50,852 nucleotides of DNA from positions 1-50,852 of IMG/VR virus record IMGVR_UViG_3300017917_004171, one strand, 5' to 3'. Made by a program: the position numbers and the translations under genes. The notes below the pieces were generated by a model. The model was not told the origin of the DNA. It saw only the letters and a program-made list of their open reading frames with translations, and ran no database searches. The DNA comes from a virus. Shown here one piece after another: positions 1 through 6,920 of this stretch; position 1 is the first letter of the stretch, and every line of letters starts with the position of its first letter.

Positions 1-57
1 AAGACAATAATTCCAATTTGTTCTCATACGTTTCACTTTTTCCTCTTTGTTTTTCAT
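1..57 (-). CDS. Hypothetical protein, N-terminal fragment (runs off window)
   Basis: An ATG at 55-57 on the minus strand opens a frame that stays open to the left edge. The 19 visible residues are hydrophilic and rich in Lys and Glu (MKNKEEKVKRMRTNW). Nothing here identifies a function. A near-perfect palindrome lies directly upstream at 60-80. The fragment is too short to exclude a chance frame. Confidence 0.35.
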   Translation of the reverse strand, partial: MKNKEEKVKRMRTNWNYCL

Positions 58-59
58 TT

Positions 60-80
60 TGTATTAGTTTAACTAATACA
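60..80. promoter_or_regulatory. 21-base palindrome, operator or hairpin
   Basis: TGTATTAGTT and AACTAATACA are exact reverse complements separated by one base. The site lies three bases upstream of the leftward start codon at 55-57 and 24 bases beyond the HNH gene stop. It could be a protein-binding operator or an mRNA hairpin over the next start codon. There is no adjacent U-run, so a terminator is unlikely. Confidence 0.45.
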
Positions 81-103
81 TGTCGAATTCTTTTTTCATT
101 GTT

Positions 104-634
104 TTAATTTTTATATACCGTGTAATTATTAAATTTTAAAATTTTTTCACACCATTCAAGTAGTTCATCTACTGTTAAATCAGTTTTCATTTTATTAACG
201 ATTTCATGTGTAATACCTAAATTTTCTAAACTATTATCTCCACCTTTACTTGATGGGAAAATATGGTCAAAATTGTAATTGTTTTCAAATAAATTTATTT
301 TTTCACCGGATAAATAACAAACTGTATCAACACCAAATTTATTTATAATATCATCTAAAATAAATGTCTGTTCAATATTTTTATCATGTTTACCATTTGA
401 TGATTTATTAAATTTTCTGACCATTTCTCTAACATATCTTGGTTGTCGATATTTGAATGATTCATATTTTCTTATCAAAACATTTTCCCTTCTTTTTTGT
501 CTTCTTAATAATGTTTTTTCTTTTTGACCATTACCTAAATGATACGATATTGTTCCCTTGGAACAATTTAATATTTTAGAAATCTGACTATAAGATTTCC
601 CTTCATTTTTTAGTTGTAAAATTTTTTCTTTCAT
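104..634 (-). CDS. HNH endonuclease with N-terminal helix-turn-helix
   Basis: A 176-residue DNA-cutting protein, probably a free-standing homing-type endonuclease. Residues 1-35 form a helix-turn-helix (YSQISKILNCSKGTISYHLG) of the kind that recognises DNA. A basic linker covers about 40-80. The HNH fold is at about 103-150, with DHIFP (123-127), the spaced Asn of GGDNSLENL, and a downstream His/Asn segment. It is the last gene before the small leftward gene at the window edge and lies just left of the tRNA cluster, a common place for such genes in T4-like phages. An inverted repeat at 652-681 precedes its start. The HNH family call is solid; the homing role is inferred. Confidence 0.85.
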   Translation of the reverse strand: MKEKILQLKNEGKSYSQISKILNCSKGTISYHLGNGQKEKTLLRRQKRRENVLIRKYESFKYRQPRYVREMVRKFNKSSNGKHDKNIEQTFILDDIINKFGVDTVCYLSGEKINLFENNYNFDHIFPSSKGGDNSLENLGITHEIVNKMKTDLTVDELLEWCEKILKFNNYTVYKN

Positions 635-651
635 ATTTTATAATATAACTA

Positions 652-681
652 TGTTCAAACAAAAAAACAATAGTTTGAACA
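652..681. promoter_or_regulatory. Inverted repeat upstream of HNH gene
   Basis: TGTTCAAAC (652-660) and GTTTGAACA (673-681) are perfect 9-base inverted arms around a 12-base A-rich loop. The element sits between tRNA-Trp and the HNH start codon at 632-634. It may be an operator or a processing hairpin at the 3' side of the tRNA transcript. Confidence 0.4.
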
Positions 682-690
682 CATATTTGC

Positions 691-758
691 ACGGGTTGAA
701 GTAATCGAAACCTCTCCTATGGATTTGGAGTCCATTTGGCTACCTTAGCCTAACCCGT
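691..758 (-). tRNA. tRNA-Trp (CCA)
   Basis: A cloverleaf can be folded on the minus strand. The acceptor stem ACGGGTT/AACCCGT pairs over 7 bp. The anticodon stem ATGGA/TCCAT closes the loop CTCCAAA, giving anticodon CCA. The T-arm carries loop TTCGATT. The D-arm is short, with about a 5-base loop, making the gene only 68 nt. The 3' CCA is not encoded. It is the last gene of a five-tRNA leftward array. Confidence 0.85.
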
Positions 759-766
759 GTATGTGT

Positions 767-839
767 GACCCCTCCGCGACTCGAACGCGGGACTTCTTCA
801 TTAAAAGTGAAGAGCTCTATCCAACTGAGCTAAGAGGTC
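767..839 (-). tRNA. tRNA-Lys (TTT)
   Basis: The acceptor stem GACCTCT pairs with AGGGGTC with one G-U pair. The D-arm is canonical (AGCTC...GAGCT). The anticodon stem CTTCA/TGAAG encloses CTTTTAA, giving anticodon TTT. The T-loop is TTCGAGT. The gene is 73 nt without CCA and lies 8 nt from tRNA-Trp in the same orientation, so they are probably one transcript. Confidence 0.92.
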
Positions 840-846
840 AAAATGT

Positions 847-918
847 GGAGAAAGTTGGTTACGCTCCAACTCCTTCGGATTTTCAGTCCGATGCTTCTAC
901 TAAGTTAGCTTCTTCTCC
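847..918 (-). tRNA. tRNA-Phe (GAA)
   Basis: The acceptor stem GGAGAAG pairs with TTTCTCC with a terminal G-U. The anticodon stem TCGGA/TCCGA encloses CTGAAAA, giving anticodon GAA. The gene is 72 nt without encoded CCA, in the middle of the leftward array. Confidence 0.9.
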
Positions 919-924
919 TTATGT

Positions 925-996
925 TGAAATGATGGGACTCGAACCTATAACCTTCCGCGTATCAGACGGATGCTCTCACCATTGAGCTACATTTCA
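925..996 (-). tRNA. tRNA-Ile (GAT)
   Basis: The acceptor stem TGAAATG/CATTTCA is perfect over 7 bp. The anticodon stem TCCGT/GCGGA has one G-U pair and encloses CTGATAC, giving anticodon GAT. The D-arm TAGCTC...GAGCA and T-loop TTCGAGT are canonical. The gene is 72 nt without encoded CCA. Confidence 0.9.
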
Positions 997-1031
997 ATTT
1001 TTTATCCACGATTTCAAAGAACTATTACTGT

Positions 1032-1100
1032 GGACACGTAGGGAATCGAACCCTTTCATTCTGATTGCAAATCAGATGGTCTGCCATCGACATCCGGCCC
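1032..1100 (-). tRNA. tRNA-Ala (TGC), acceptor stem imperfect
   Basis: The anticodon stem TCTGA/TCAGA encloses TTTGCAA, so the anticodon is TGC. The T-loop is TTCGATT. The acceptor GGGCCGG against CGTGTCC carries the G3-U70 wobble, the main identity element of alanine tRNA, and A73 follows. Pairs 5-68 and 6-67 are mismatched and one T-stem pair is lost. It may therefore be a diverged but charged tRNA or a decaying one. It is the first tRNA of the array and directly follows the terminator at 1107-1138. Confidence 0.7.
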
Positions 1101-1106
1101 AAAAAC

Positions 1107-1138
1107 AAAAAACCCTGAGATTTTGTCTCAGGGTTTTT
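1107..1138 (-). terminator. Strong hairpin terminator, possible attenuator
   Basis: On the leftward transcript AAAAACCCTGAGA pairs with TCTCAGGGTTTTT around loop CAAAA, followed by a T-run. It lies between the 34-codon ORF at 1163-1267 and the tRNA array, so the tRNAs would need read-through. The sequence TGTCTCAGGGTTT in the ORF (1185-1197) can pair over 13 bases with this hairpin's 5' arm and prevent it forming. The hairpin also works on the plus strand. Confidence 0.75.
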
Positions 1139-1162
1139 CTATTATATTATTGTTAAACTTTC

Positions 1163-1267
1163 TTAACTCACCATAATATCAACGAAACCCTGAGACATAC
1201 CAATCTCACCCATCGCACACCATTTGGTTGCGAACGTTGTAAATGCGATATGTGTAAAGCGTTTCAT
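1163..1267 (-). CDS. 34-residue ORF, candidate leader peptide of tRNA operon
   Basis: A complete short frame starting MKRFTHIAFTTFATKW and ending FVDIMVS. It is less AT-rich than its surroundings and uses codons such as CGC, TTC, ACG and GCG that are uncommon in neighbouring genes. It is read from a good Bacteroidota-type promoter at 1287-1317 and is followed after 24 nt by a terminator. Codons 25-28 contain a copy of the terminator's 3' arm. Residues Phe, Ala, Lys, Trp and Ile, the five amino acids served by the downstream tRNAs, make up 13 of its 34 positions, and Phe-Ala-Thr-Lys-Trp is contiguous. A leader-peptide role is inference. It could instead be a small independent protein or a structured RNA. 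Confidence 0.5.
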   Translation of the reverse strand: MKRFTHIAFTTFATKWCAMGEIGMSQGFVDIMVS

Positions 1268-1286
1268 TGAATTTATTATTTTTTTA

Positions 1287-1317
1287 CAAATGTATATATA
1301 AGTATTGACATAATCAA
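1287..1317 (-). promoter_or_regulatory. Host-type promoter for leader ORF and tRNA array
   Basis: On the minus strand TTG, 20 bases, then TACATTTG fits the Bacteroidota primary sigma pattern (TTTG, about 19-21 bases, TAnnTTTG). The -7 element lies about 20 bases upstream of the 34-codon ORF start. The promoter would drive that ORF and, by read-through, the five tRNAs. Confidence 0.55.
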
Positions 1318-1360
1318 GAAAAGTATTAAAAAAAAATTAAAAAAGTTTTCACATACTTAA

Positions 1361-1380
1361 ATGACTTATGTCATATTTAT
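1361..1380 (+). promoter_or_regulatory. TATTTAT promoter-like motif with overlapping inverted repeat
   Basis: ATGAC and GTCAT form a small inverted repeat (1361-1374) that abuts TATTTAT at 1374-1380. The heptamer ends 8 bases before the start at 1389. It belongs to the recurring phage motif and would start the exported-protein cluster. The repeat could be an operator. Confidence 0.5.
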
Positions 1381-1388
1381 TAATAACT

Positions 1389-1907
1389 ATGAAAAATGTA
1401 TCTCTCTCCACATTCATCATAATAGCATTTACTGTGCTATTTTTTAATTTTAACACATTTGGCCAGTCCAAAAAAGTGTATGTTTCAGAAATTGAAAATC
1501 GTATAAAAATTGGTCCTGTTACAGGAAACAGAAATTTTGCATTTGGTGTAAAAAACATTTTTCAAGAAATTTTACAGGACAAAAATTTAGACATTGTTGA
1601 AAATTCTGAAGACACGGATTACATCATTAGTGCTGAAATTATGTATTTCGATGTAAACAGAACTAAAAGAAACGTATCTGTTTTTCATTCGGATAAAGAA
1701 GAAACTCTTGTTATCATTAAGGGTTTAATTAAAACAAAAGAAGGTAAAAAAATTAAAGAGTATGTTGCCGAGGAATCGAGTTCGGAAATTTCGACTTCAA
1801 CGATTTTAACAGGAGAAGGCTCTGACACAGTAAATCAACAGGCGTTATCGTCCGCTATAAAAAAGACATGCGAATCATTAATAAATAAACTTACAGAAAA
1901 AATATGA
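1389..1907 (+). CDS. Exported protein, possibly CsgG-like
   Basis: A 172-residue exported protein. The ATG at 1389 is chosen because it opens directly into a signal peptide (MKNVSLSTFIIIAFTVLF, ending NTFGQ at about residue 26) and lies 8 nt from a promoter motif; an upstream ATG at 1368 would bury the signal. The mature part begins with a beta-strand (KKVYVSEIEN). It continues with a helix and FQEILQDKNLDIVE, then DYIISAEIMYFDV, and ends in a helix (SAIKKTCESLINKL). This order resembles the periplasmic domain of CsgG-family proteins, but the match is weak and no membrane-insertion segment is obvious. It is the first gene of the cluster and overlaps the next start by ATGA, indicating coupled translation. 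Confidence 0.7.
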   Translation: MKNVSLSTFIIIAFTVLFFNFNTFGQSKKVYVSEIENRIKIGPVTGNRNFAFGVKNIFQEILQDKNLDIVENSEDTDYIISAEIMYFDVNRTKRNVSVFHSDKEETLVIIKGLIKTKEGKKIKEYVAEESSSEISTSTILTGEGSDTVNQQALSSAIKKTCESLINKLTEKI

Positions 1908-3559
1908 AAAAACTCTTAGTATCTCTCTCACTAATTTTAATGTCGTTCATTTCATTTGGACAATTAACAATTAGTCAATCAATGGTGCCACCATCCGGAA
2001 TGAAGGTTGGTGATACGATAACAGTTAAATACACATTATCAAAAGGACAGGTAATTAAAAATCCTCGTTATTTGTGGTTTAGATATCAGTATAATAACAA
2101 AGCGTTAAATTACGTATCTACCGCATTTAATCAGGGTGCTTCTGCACAAACATTCTATACAAGTTGGAATAACTATAAATTCAATTTTAATGGTGGTGCG
2201 AGTGATAATGACTTGGATGTTCAATATGGTTTGACTCCTTGGAATTATACCTCAAATCCTGATTGGAATGTTGGCCAATTAACAGTACAAAGAGCCGACG
2301 CTTCAATTAATGGATTAATTGCAACTCAAAAATATACTTTAAAAGACTTAAACAGTTATCAAAACATTTTTAAAATAGATTTGGCTACGGGTACAGACAC
2401 CACAGGTGCGGCCGTTGGAACAATTTATGGTGGTGGTTGGTCATCGTTAGGAAATGTTACGGGTAATACTTCACAATTTAAAGTAAGAGCATTATTTCCA
2501 CAAGGATATACAATTAGTGACCATACAGTTCAGTTAATGAAATTAGCAGCAAATGGTACAATAGATTGGAATCAACAACCAATTGCAACTGCACCTTTAG
2601 ATGCGAGTGGTGAGGCTATATTTACAACACAAGTTAAAGTTGGTGATTCATTAGGTGTGTTTATTGCACCTGCTTGGCAAAAGACTTGGATGAATAACAT
2701 TGTAACAGTATCCGATGCGTATAAAGCGTTTTTAGGGGTATCTCAAACTGATATTAGTGGAACACCAAACTATTTTACATTGCCGGCATTAGAAAAGAAA
2801 GTAGGTAAAGTAACAACAGGAAATAATAATCCATTTGGTGAATCTGATTCGTATTATATATTTGCACACATATTAGGACAAGATGTTTCATCAAAAGCCA
2901 TGTTACCAAAATCAACATCATCAAATGTTAGGTGGTATAGTGGTCTATTAAATCAAAGTTGGTTAAATGGAACGCCTACAAATAAAGTATATATCACACA
3001 ACCTATTCAAGAAGCACATGCAGTATTTGCTTGGGGTGGTGATTTAGATTGGTCACACTCATCTGCACCTTCTGAAATTGCGAGTAGAATTACTGCGGGT
3101 CAATTTACAAATTCAAGTAAAACATCTTCACAACCTATGATGTCAAAAACGATATCTAATCCAATTTCAATGACATATATAAATAAAACATTGGAAACAA
3201 CAAATTTGGGTATTACATCGACAATAGAAAATGGTAAAGTTGTTTTAACAACAAAATTAACAAAAGAAGGATTAGCCGGATTACAAATAGTAATGAACTA
3301 CGATTCATCTAAATTAACACTAGAAAATGTGATTTTTGACACAGGTTCGGCAATAACTAACTTTTCAACAAAAGAAGATGGGAGATTGACTTTTGGGTCT
3401 ATTGACCAATTAAAAACTTCAAGAATTAAAACAGGAAATCCTTATAAGTTAATATTTACTACTAAAGAGACTTTGACAAATACCGCAGGTTTATTCTACT
3501 TTGTTTTATCAGACGCAGTAGACGCAAGTGGTAACAAAGTGACTCTTATAGTGGAATAA
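1904..3559 (+). CDS. Secreted protein with dockerin-like and cohesin-like modules
   Basis: A 551-residue protein with a clear signal peptide (MKKLLVSLSLILMSFISFG, then Gln). The N-terminal half is Ser/Thr/Asn/Gly-rich and beta-like. About 265-330 holds a dockerin-like pair of helices (IVTVSDAYKAFLGVS and ESDSYYIFAHILGQ) with no complete calcium loop. GGDLDWSHS follows. The last ~110 residues resemble a cohesin-type beta-sandwich (GLAGLQIVMNYDSSKLTLENV). The same order occurs in the next gene, so the two are paralogs. It overlaps the previous gene by ATGA and the next by one base. Likely exposed on the cell surface or carried on the virion; the ligand is unknown. Confidence 0.8.
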   Translation: MKKLLVSLSLILMSFISFGQLTISQSMVPPSGMKVGDTITVKYTLSKGQVIKNPRYLWFRYQYNNKALNYVSTAFNQGASAQTFYTSWNNYKFNFNGGASDNDLDVQYGLTPWNYTSNPDWNVGQLTVQRADASINGLIATQKYTLKDLNSYQNIFKIDLATGTDTTGAAVGTIYGGGWSSLGNVTGNTSQFKVRALFPQGYTISDHTVQLMKLAANGTIDWNQQPIATAPLDASGEAIFTTQVKVGDSLGVFIAPAWQKTWMNNIVTVSDAYKAFLGVSQTDISGTPNYFTLPALEKKVGKVTTGNNNPFGESDSYYIFAHILGQDVSSKAMLPKSTSSNVRWYSGLLNQSWLNGTPTNKVYITQPIQEAHAVFAWGGDLDWSHSSAPSEIASRITAGQFTNSSKTSSQPMMSKTISNPISMTYINKTLETTNLGITSTIENGKVVLTTKLTKEGLAGLQIVMNYDSSKLTLENVIFDTGSAITNFSTKEDGRLTFGSIDQLKTSRIKTGNPYKLIFTTKETLTNTAGLFYFVLSDAVDASGNKVTLIVE

Positions 3560-5841
3560 TGAAAAAATTATTAATATTATTTTTATTACTTACATCATTT
3601 TTAGGGTTCGGACAGAGTGTATCTGCACCGGACTCTAAATCTTTTATACAATCCACAAACGGACAAGATGCAAGTGGATTTGTTTTAAATGGATTTAATT
3701 CAACATCAACTTTATTGGCATCAATCAGTTTAGTAGAAGCCCCCGCTGGAACTACATTTTATCTCAACACAACAACTGGTTTGACCGCCGCTAGTGGATT
3801 TACTTTAACGGGTAATAAAACTCGTTTGGTGGTAACTGGTACAATGGCTAATATTAATATTGCATTATCTTCATTAAAGGTTAATACGGGTGCATCAATT
3901 GGTAATGTAAAATTATCAGTAGCAGCAACAATTAATCCAACTGGTTATTATTATAACGGAGTAAATGGTCACTTTTATAGACCGGTAACTGTTGGTACTA
4001 CTTATACTTCAGCAAGAGCAACGTCTTTAACAACTACATTCAAAGGACAACAAGGTTATTTGGTAACAATAACATCCGCATCTGAAGATGCATTTATTCA
4101 AGCCAACGTTCCTCAAACAAACATTTGGTTTGCCGCAACTGATGAAGTAGTTGATGGTAGATGGGTAATAGATGCCGGTCCGGAAAAGGGAACCGTAATG
4201 AAAACTTCAAATGGACAACTTGCGGGAAACATTGCAGGTGTTTATAATAACTGGGCTGCTGGTGAACCAAATGGTAGTAATCATACTGAAGATTATGCTG
4301 TAACAAAATGGAATGGTAATCAATGGAATGATTTATCAAACAATTGGAATAACCCATATGTAATAGAGTATGGTACTTGGTCTAATCCTGATGATGCAAC
4401 ATTTACGGAGTTTTATACCAATTCAGTAAATCACTCAAATGGAGAAGTATTAAGAGCTCAATTCAATATTGATTTTGGTGGAAATGTTGATGAAACAAAG
4501 TTTACAACAAAGGCAAACATTTATGTAAACAATCTATGGGGTACCACAACAAACACATCAAGAGCATTAAATGGTTTGGGTAAAGTAGATATAACAAGTG
4601 ATTTAGATACCGCAAGATTAACAAACGGGAAAAAAGCTGTTATTGTTGTTGGACAAACGGAATGGTCACTTATCAATCCTTATGAAACCAATTTAGGTGG
4701 ACATAGATTACAAATTGATGAAAGAGTATTTTCAGGTGTAAATTTAAATGATATTAAACGAGTAAAATTATTTGATATATATGATGGACCGGTTAATCCG
4801 TTAGATTTTAATGGTTGGTGGAAACAATGGGTGGTGCCGGGTAATATTAATCTCACTAACAAAGTTGCCGCAAGTTCATTTCAAAGTAATATAAGATTGC
4901 AAGATGGTTGGTATGCTTTCAAAGCGGATTATACGTTTGTTGATAATAAAGAATATAAACAACACGGAATTGATATAATTGCAAATTCTCAAACGGAATT
5001 AAACACGTTATATAATAGTATTGTAACCGTGTCAGATGTTTTTTTAGCATTTAAAGAGTTATCAAATAGAGGAATACTTGATAATGAAATGGGTAATGAA
5101 TTTACATCAGGTTTACAATACATGAATGCCGATGTCGATGGAAATGGTATTTTTAATGAAGCGGATACGTATAAATTATTACAACATTTAACCGGAGTTC
5201 AACCACTTACACAATATTCGGCGTTAACATATTTGATGAAATTGTATAGTAAATCAGATTATGATGCAATCACAAAAACAAATTGGAATACTCAATTTAA
5301 TTCAACAAGAAGTTTATTTCCATTTAGTTTGAATACCGGTGTTTTAAATAATACATACAATATAAATGTAACTTGGATTGGTGACGTGAATCTTTCACAT
5401 TCCGCTCAACAAGCAACACAAACAGTACAGACAACAAATAGTGTTGGTACCATGAATAGGGTGGTTTCAAATGAAATAAACGCATCAGTTATGGGTGAAA
5501 ATATTGGAGATAAAGTAATAATAACAATTTCATTAGACCCATTACAACAACAAGTTGTGGGAACTCAATTTCAACTAAATTATGATAATTCATTATTACA
5601 ATTTGAAAAAGTTGAGTATACAACAAAAGGAAATCCAACAAATTTTGGAACCGATAAAGGTACATATGTGAGCTTGGGTTCATTAATTACTGATGGTTCA
5701 ACTACCTTAGATAAAACAACTGAATACAAAATAACATTTACACCAAAAAATAAAATAGATGGTATATTGGGTTTAACTTCAATATCATCGACAGATGCGG
5801 TTAATAAAGACGGTACGCAATTAAAAATAATATTAAACTAG
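3559..5841 (+). CDS. Secreted C-type lectin protein with dockerin-like and cohesin-like modules
   Basis: A 760-residue exported protein (signal MKKLLILFLLLTSFLGFG, then Gln). A C-type lectin domain covers about 129-272: WFAATDE (190-196), NWAAGEPN (231-238) and WND (256-258). The EPN and WND pair is the calcium and sugar site of mannose-type lectins; the usual disulphide cysteines are missing. About 488-547 is dockerin-like with one good calcium loop (ADVDGNGIFNEAD, 524-536). WIGDVNLSHSA follows at about 606-616. The C-terminus (about 648-760) is cohesin-like. It is the paralog of the preceding gene with the lectin inserted. It suggests a calcium-dependent glycan-binding surface or virion protein. 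Translation is coupled at both ends. Confidence 0.82.
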   Translation: MKKLLILFLLLTSFLGFGQSVSAPDSKSFIQSTNGQDASGFVLNGFNSTSTLLASISLVEAPAGTTFYLNTTTGLTAASGFTLTGNKTRLVVTGTMANINIALSSLKVNTGASIGNVKLSVAATINPTGYYYNGVNGHFYRPVTVGTTYTSARATSLTTTFKGQQGYLVTITSASEDAFIQANVPQTNIWFAATDEVVDGRWVIDAGPEKGTVMKTSNGQLAGNIAGVYNNWAAGEPNGSNHTEDYAVTKWNGNQWNDLSNNWNNPYVIEYGTWSNPDDATFTEFYTNSVNHSNGEVLRAQFNIDFGGNVDETKFTTKANIYVNNLWGTTTNTSRALNGLGKVDITSDLDTARLTNGKKAVIVVGQTEWSLINPYETNLGGHRLQIDERVFSGVNLNDIKRVKLFDIYDGPVNPLDFNGWWKQWVVPGNINLTNKVAASSFQSNIRLQDGWYAFKADYTFVDNKEYKQHGIDIIANSQTELNTLYNSIVTVSDVFLAFKELSNRGILDNEMGNEFTSGLQYMNADVDGNGIFNEADTYKLLQHLTGVQPLTQYSALTYLMKLYSKSDYDAITKTNWNTQFNSTRSLFPFSLNTGVLNNTYNINVTWIGDVNLSHSAQQATQTVQTTNSVGTMNRVVSNEINASVMGENIGDKVIITISLDPLQQQVVGTQFQLNYDNSLLQFEKVEYTTKGNPTNFGTDKGTYVSLGSLITDGSTTLDKTTEYKITFTPKNKIDGILGLTSISSTDAVNKDGTQLKIILN

Positions 5842-6188
5842 TGAAAAAAATTTTAACATTTATCTGTTTGATTTTTATGGTATCATGTACCGAGGTTGAG
5901 TTAATACCTGTACCTGAAGTTGTAAATCAAAAAATTTTTACACAACCTGAAAATTTAGTGGTTGATGGACAATCAATATATTTTGAATTGCCTACCGATG
6001 GTAGTTATATTTTTACTTTAATTGATAAAAATAATGGTCAAATAATAAGTAGAGAGAAGTTTACAGGTAAGAGTGGTGAAAATATAAAGAAACTATACAC
6101 AAAATCATTAGAAACGAAGTATTTATATTTAGTATTGGAAGACATAAACAAAAAACAAATAAACAAAACAACAATTATTATAAAATGA
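5841..6188 (+). CDS. Lipoprotein with T9SS sorting-domain-like end
   Basis: A 115-residue protein starting at GTG, which overlaps the upstream TAG by one base. A signal peptide with lipobox (IFMVSC, Cys16) predicts lipid anchoring. The rest is a single small beta-sandwich: YIFTLIDKNNGQIISREKF, then YLYLVLEDINKKQINKTTI, ending IIIK. That pattern resembles the C-terminal sorting domains of Bacteroidota type IX secretion substrates, which is odd on a lipoprotein. A fibronectin-like fold with another role is equally possible. It overlaps the next gene by ATGA. Confidence 0.75.
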   Translation: MKKILTFICLIFMVSCTEVELIPVPEVVNQKIFTQPENLVVDGQSIYFELPTDGSYIFTLIDKNNGQIISREKFTGKSGENIKKLYTKSLETKYLYLVLEDINKKQINKTTIIIK

Positions 6189-6556
6189 AAAAAGTACTTT
6201 TAGTTCTTTTTATTGGATTAGGGTTAACAAGTTGTATAGAAGACAATTTTGCACCTGTAAATTCGGTAAATGTATCTCCTGACTTAAAGATTACCAATAC
6301 TGTTGGTATAAAATTACAAACGGCGTTCGTAACAAATGAAGTCGCTATGAACGTTAAATTAGAAAAAGCTGGAACCGCAACAATTAAAATATTTGATATT
6401 GCAAATAGAGTTGTATCAAAAGAAAATGTTAATGTGGTTGCTGGTGACAATCTTTTAAAAGTGTACACAAATGCATTACCTCAATCGGCTTATAGAATCG
6501 GTCTTTTTGATTCAAATAACAATATGATGGGTATTACTGACTTTAATAAACTATAA
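6185..6556 (+). CDS. Lipoprotein with sorting-domain-like beta-sandwich
   Basis: A 123-residue protein. The signal peptide ends in a good lipobox (GLGLTSC). The C-terminal ~65 residues (ATIKIFDIANRVVSKENV, then LLKVYTNALPQSAYRIGLFD) again resemble a T9SS type A sorting domain. It is similar in size and plan to the preceding lipoprotein, so duplication is likely. Both probably sit in a host membrane and could anchor or chaperone the large secreted proteins encoded just upstream; that role is inference. Confidence 0.75.
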   Translation: MKKVLLVLFIGLGLTSCIEDNFAPVNSVNVSPDLKITNTVGIKLQTAFVTNEVAMNVKLEKAGTATIKIFDIANRVVSKENVNVVAGDNLLKVYTNALPQSAYRIGLFDSNNNMMGITDFNKL

Positions 6557-6578
6557 TAAACTAAATTAAATTAAAACA

Positions 6579-6899
6579 ATGGCAGAAGAAACAGAAAATG
6601 ACGGAACAATGTCTGGTTTGATGAAAACAATCATTGGTACAGTTGGAACAATCGTGACCGCAGGTGGTGCATGGTTAGGTTCTCAAATGTTCGGTGGTGG
6701 AGAACAACCAGCAGCGGCACCTGCAGCCGCACCTGTAATAAACATTCAAAACAATCAAACGCAACAACAATCTGCGGGAGGTGGAAAAACTGTTATTATT
6801 AAGGAAAAAGCAGCATCAGGACAACCTGCGGCGGCACCGGCACCGAAACCAAAGAAAAAGGAAGGTGACGAATTTAAAGAAGAGGCACCTAAGTGGTAA
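6579..6899 (+). CDS. Small membrane protein with Ala/Pro-rich tail
   Basis: A 106-residue protein with no cleavable signal. A Gly-rich hydrophobic segment (about 15-38, MKTIIGTVGTIVTAGGAWLG) can span the membrane once. It is followed by a low-complexity tail of PAAAP, NNQTQQQ and charged Lys/Glu segments. It is not recognised as a family. Its position directly before two other membrane proteins suggests a membrane-associated phage function such as lysis control or anchoring of the secreted products. Confidence 0.65.
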   Translation: MAEETENDGTMSGLMKTIIGTVGTIVTAGGAWLGSQMFGGGEQPAAAPAAAPVINIQNNQTQQQSAGGGKTVIIKEKAASGQPAAAPAPKPKKKEGDEFKEEAPKW

Positions 6900-6920
6900 T
6901 AATTTTTAAATTTTAAATTT

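Noticed and set aside
761-985. Plus-strand ORF of 74 codons across the tRNA cluster
   Set aside because: It runs antisense through tRNA-Lys, tRNA-Phe and tRNA-Ile; the open frame results from tRNA sequence and its protein has no domain.
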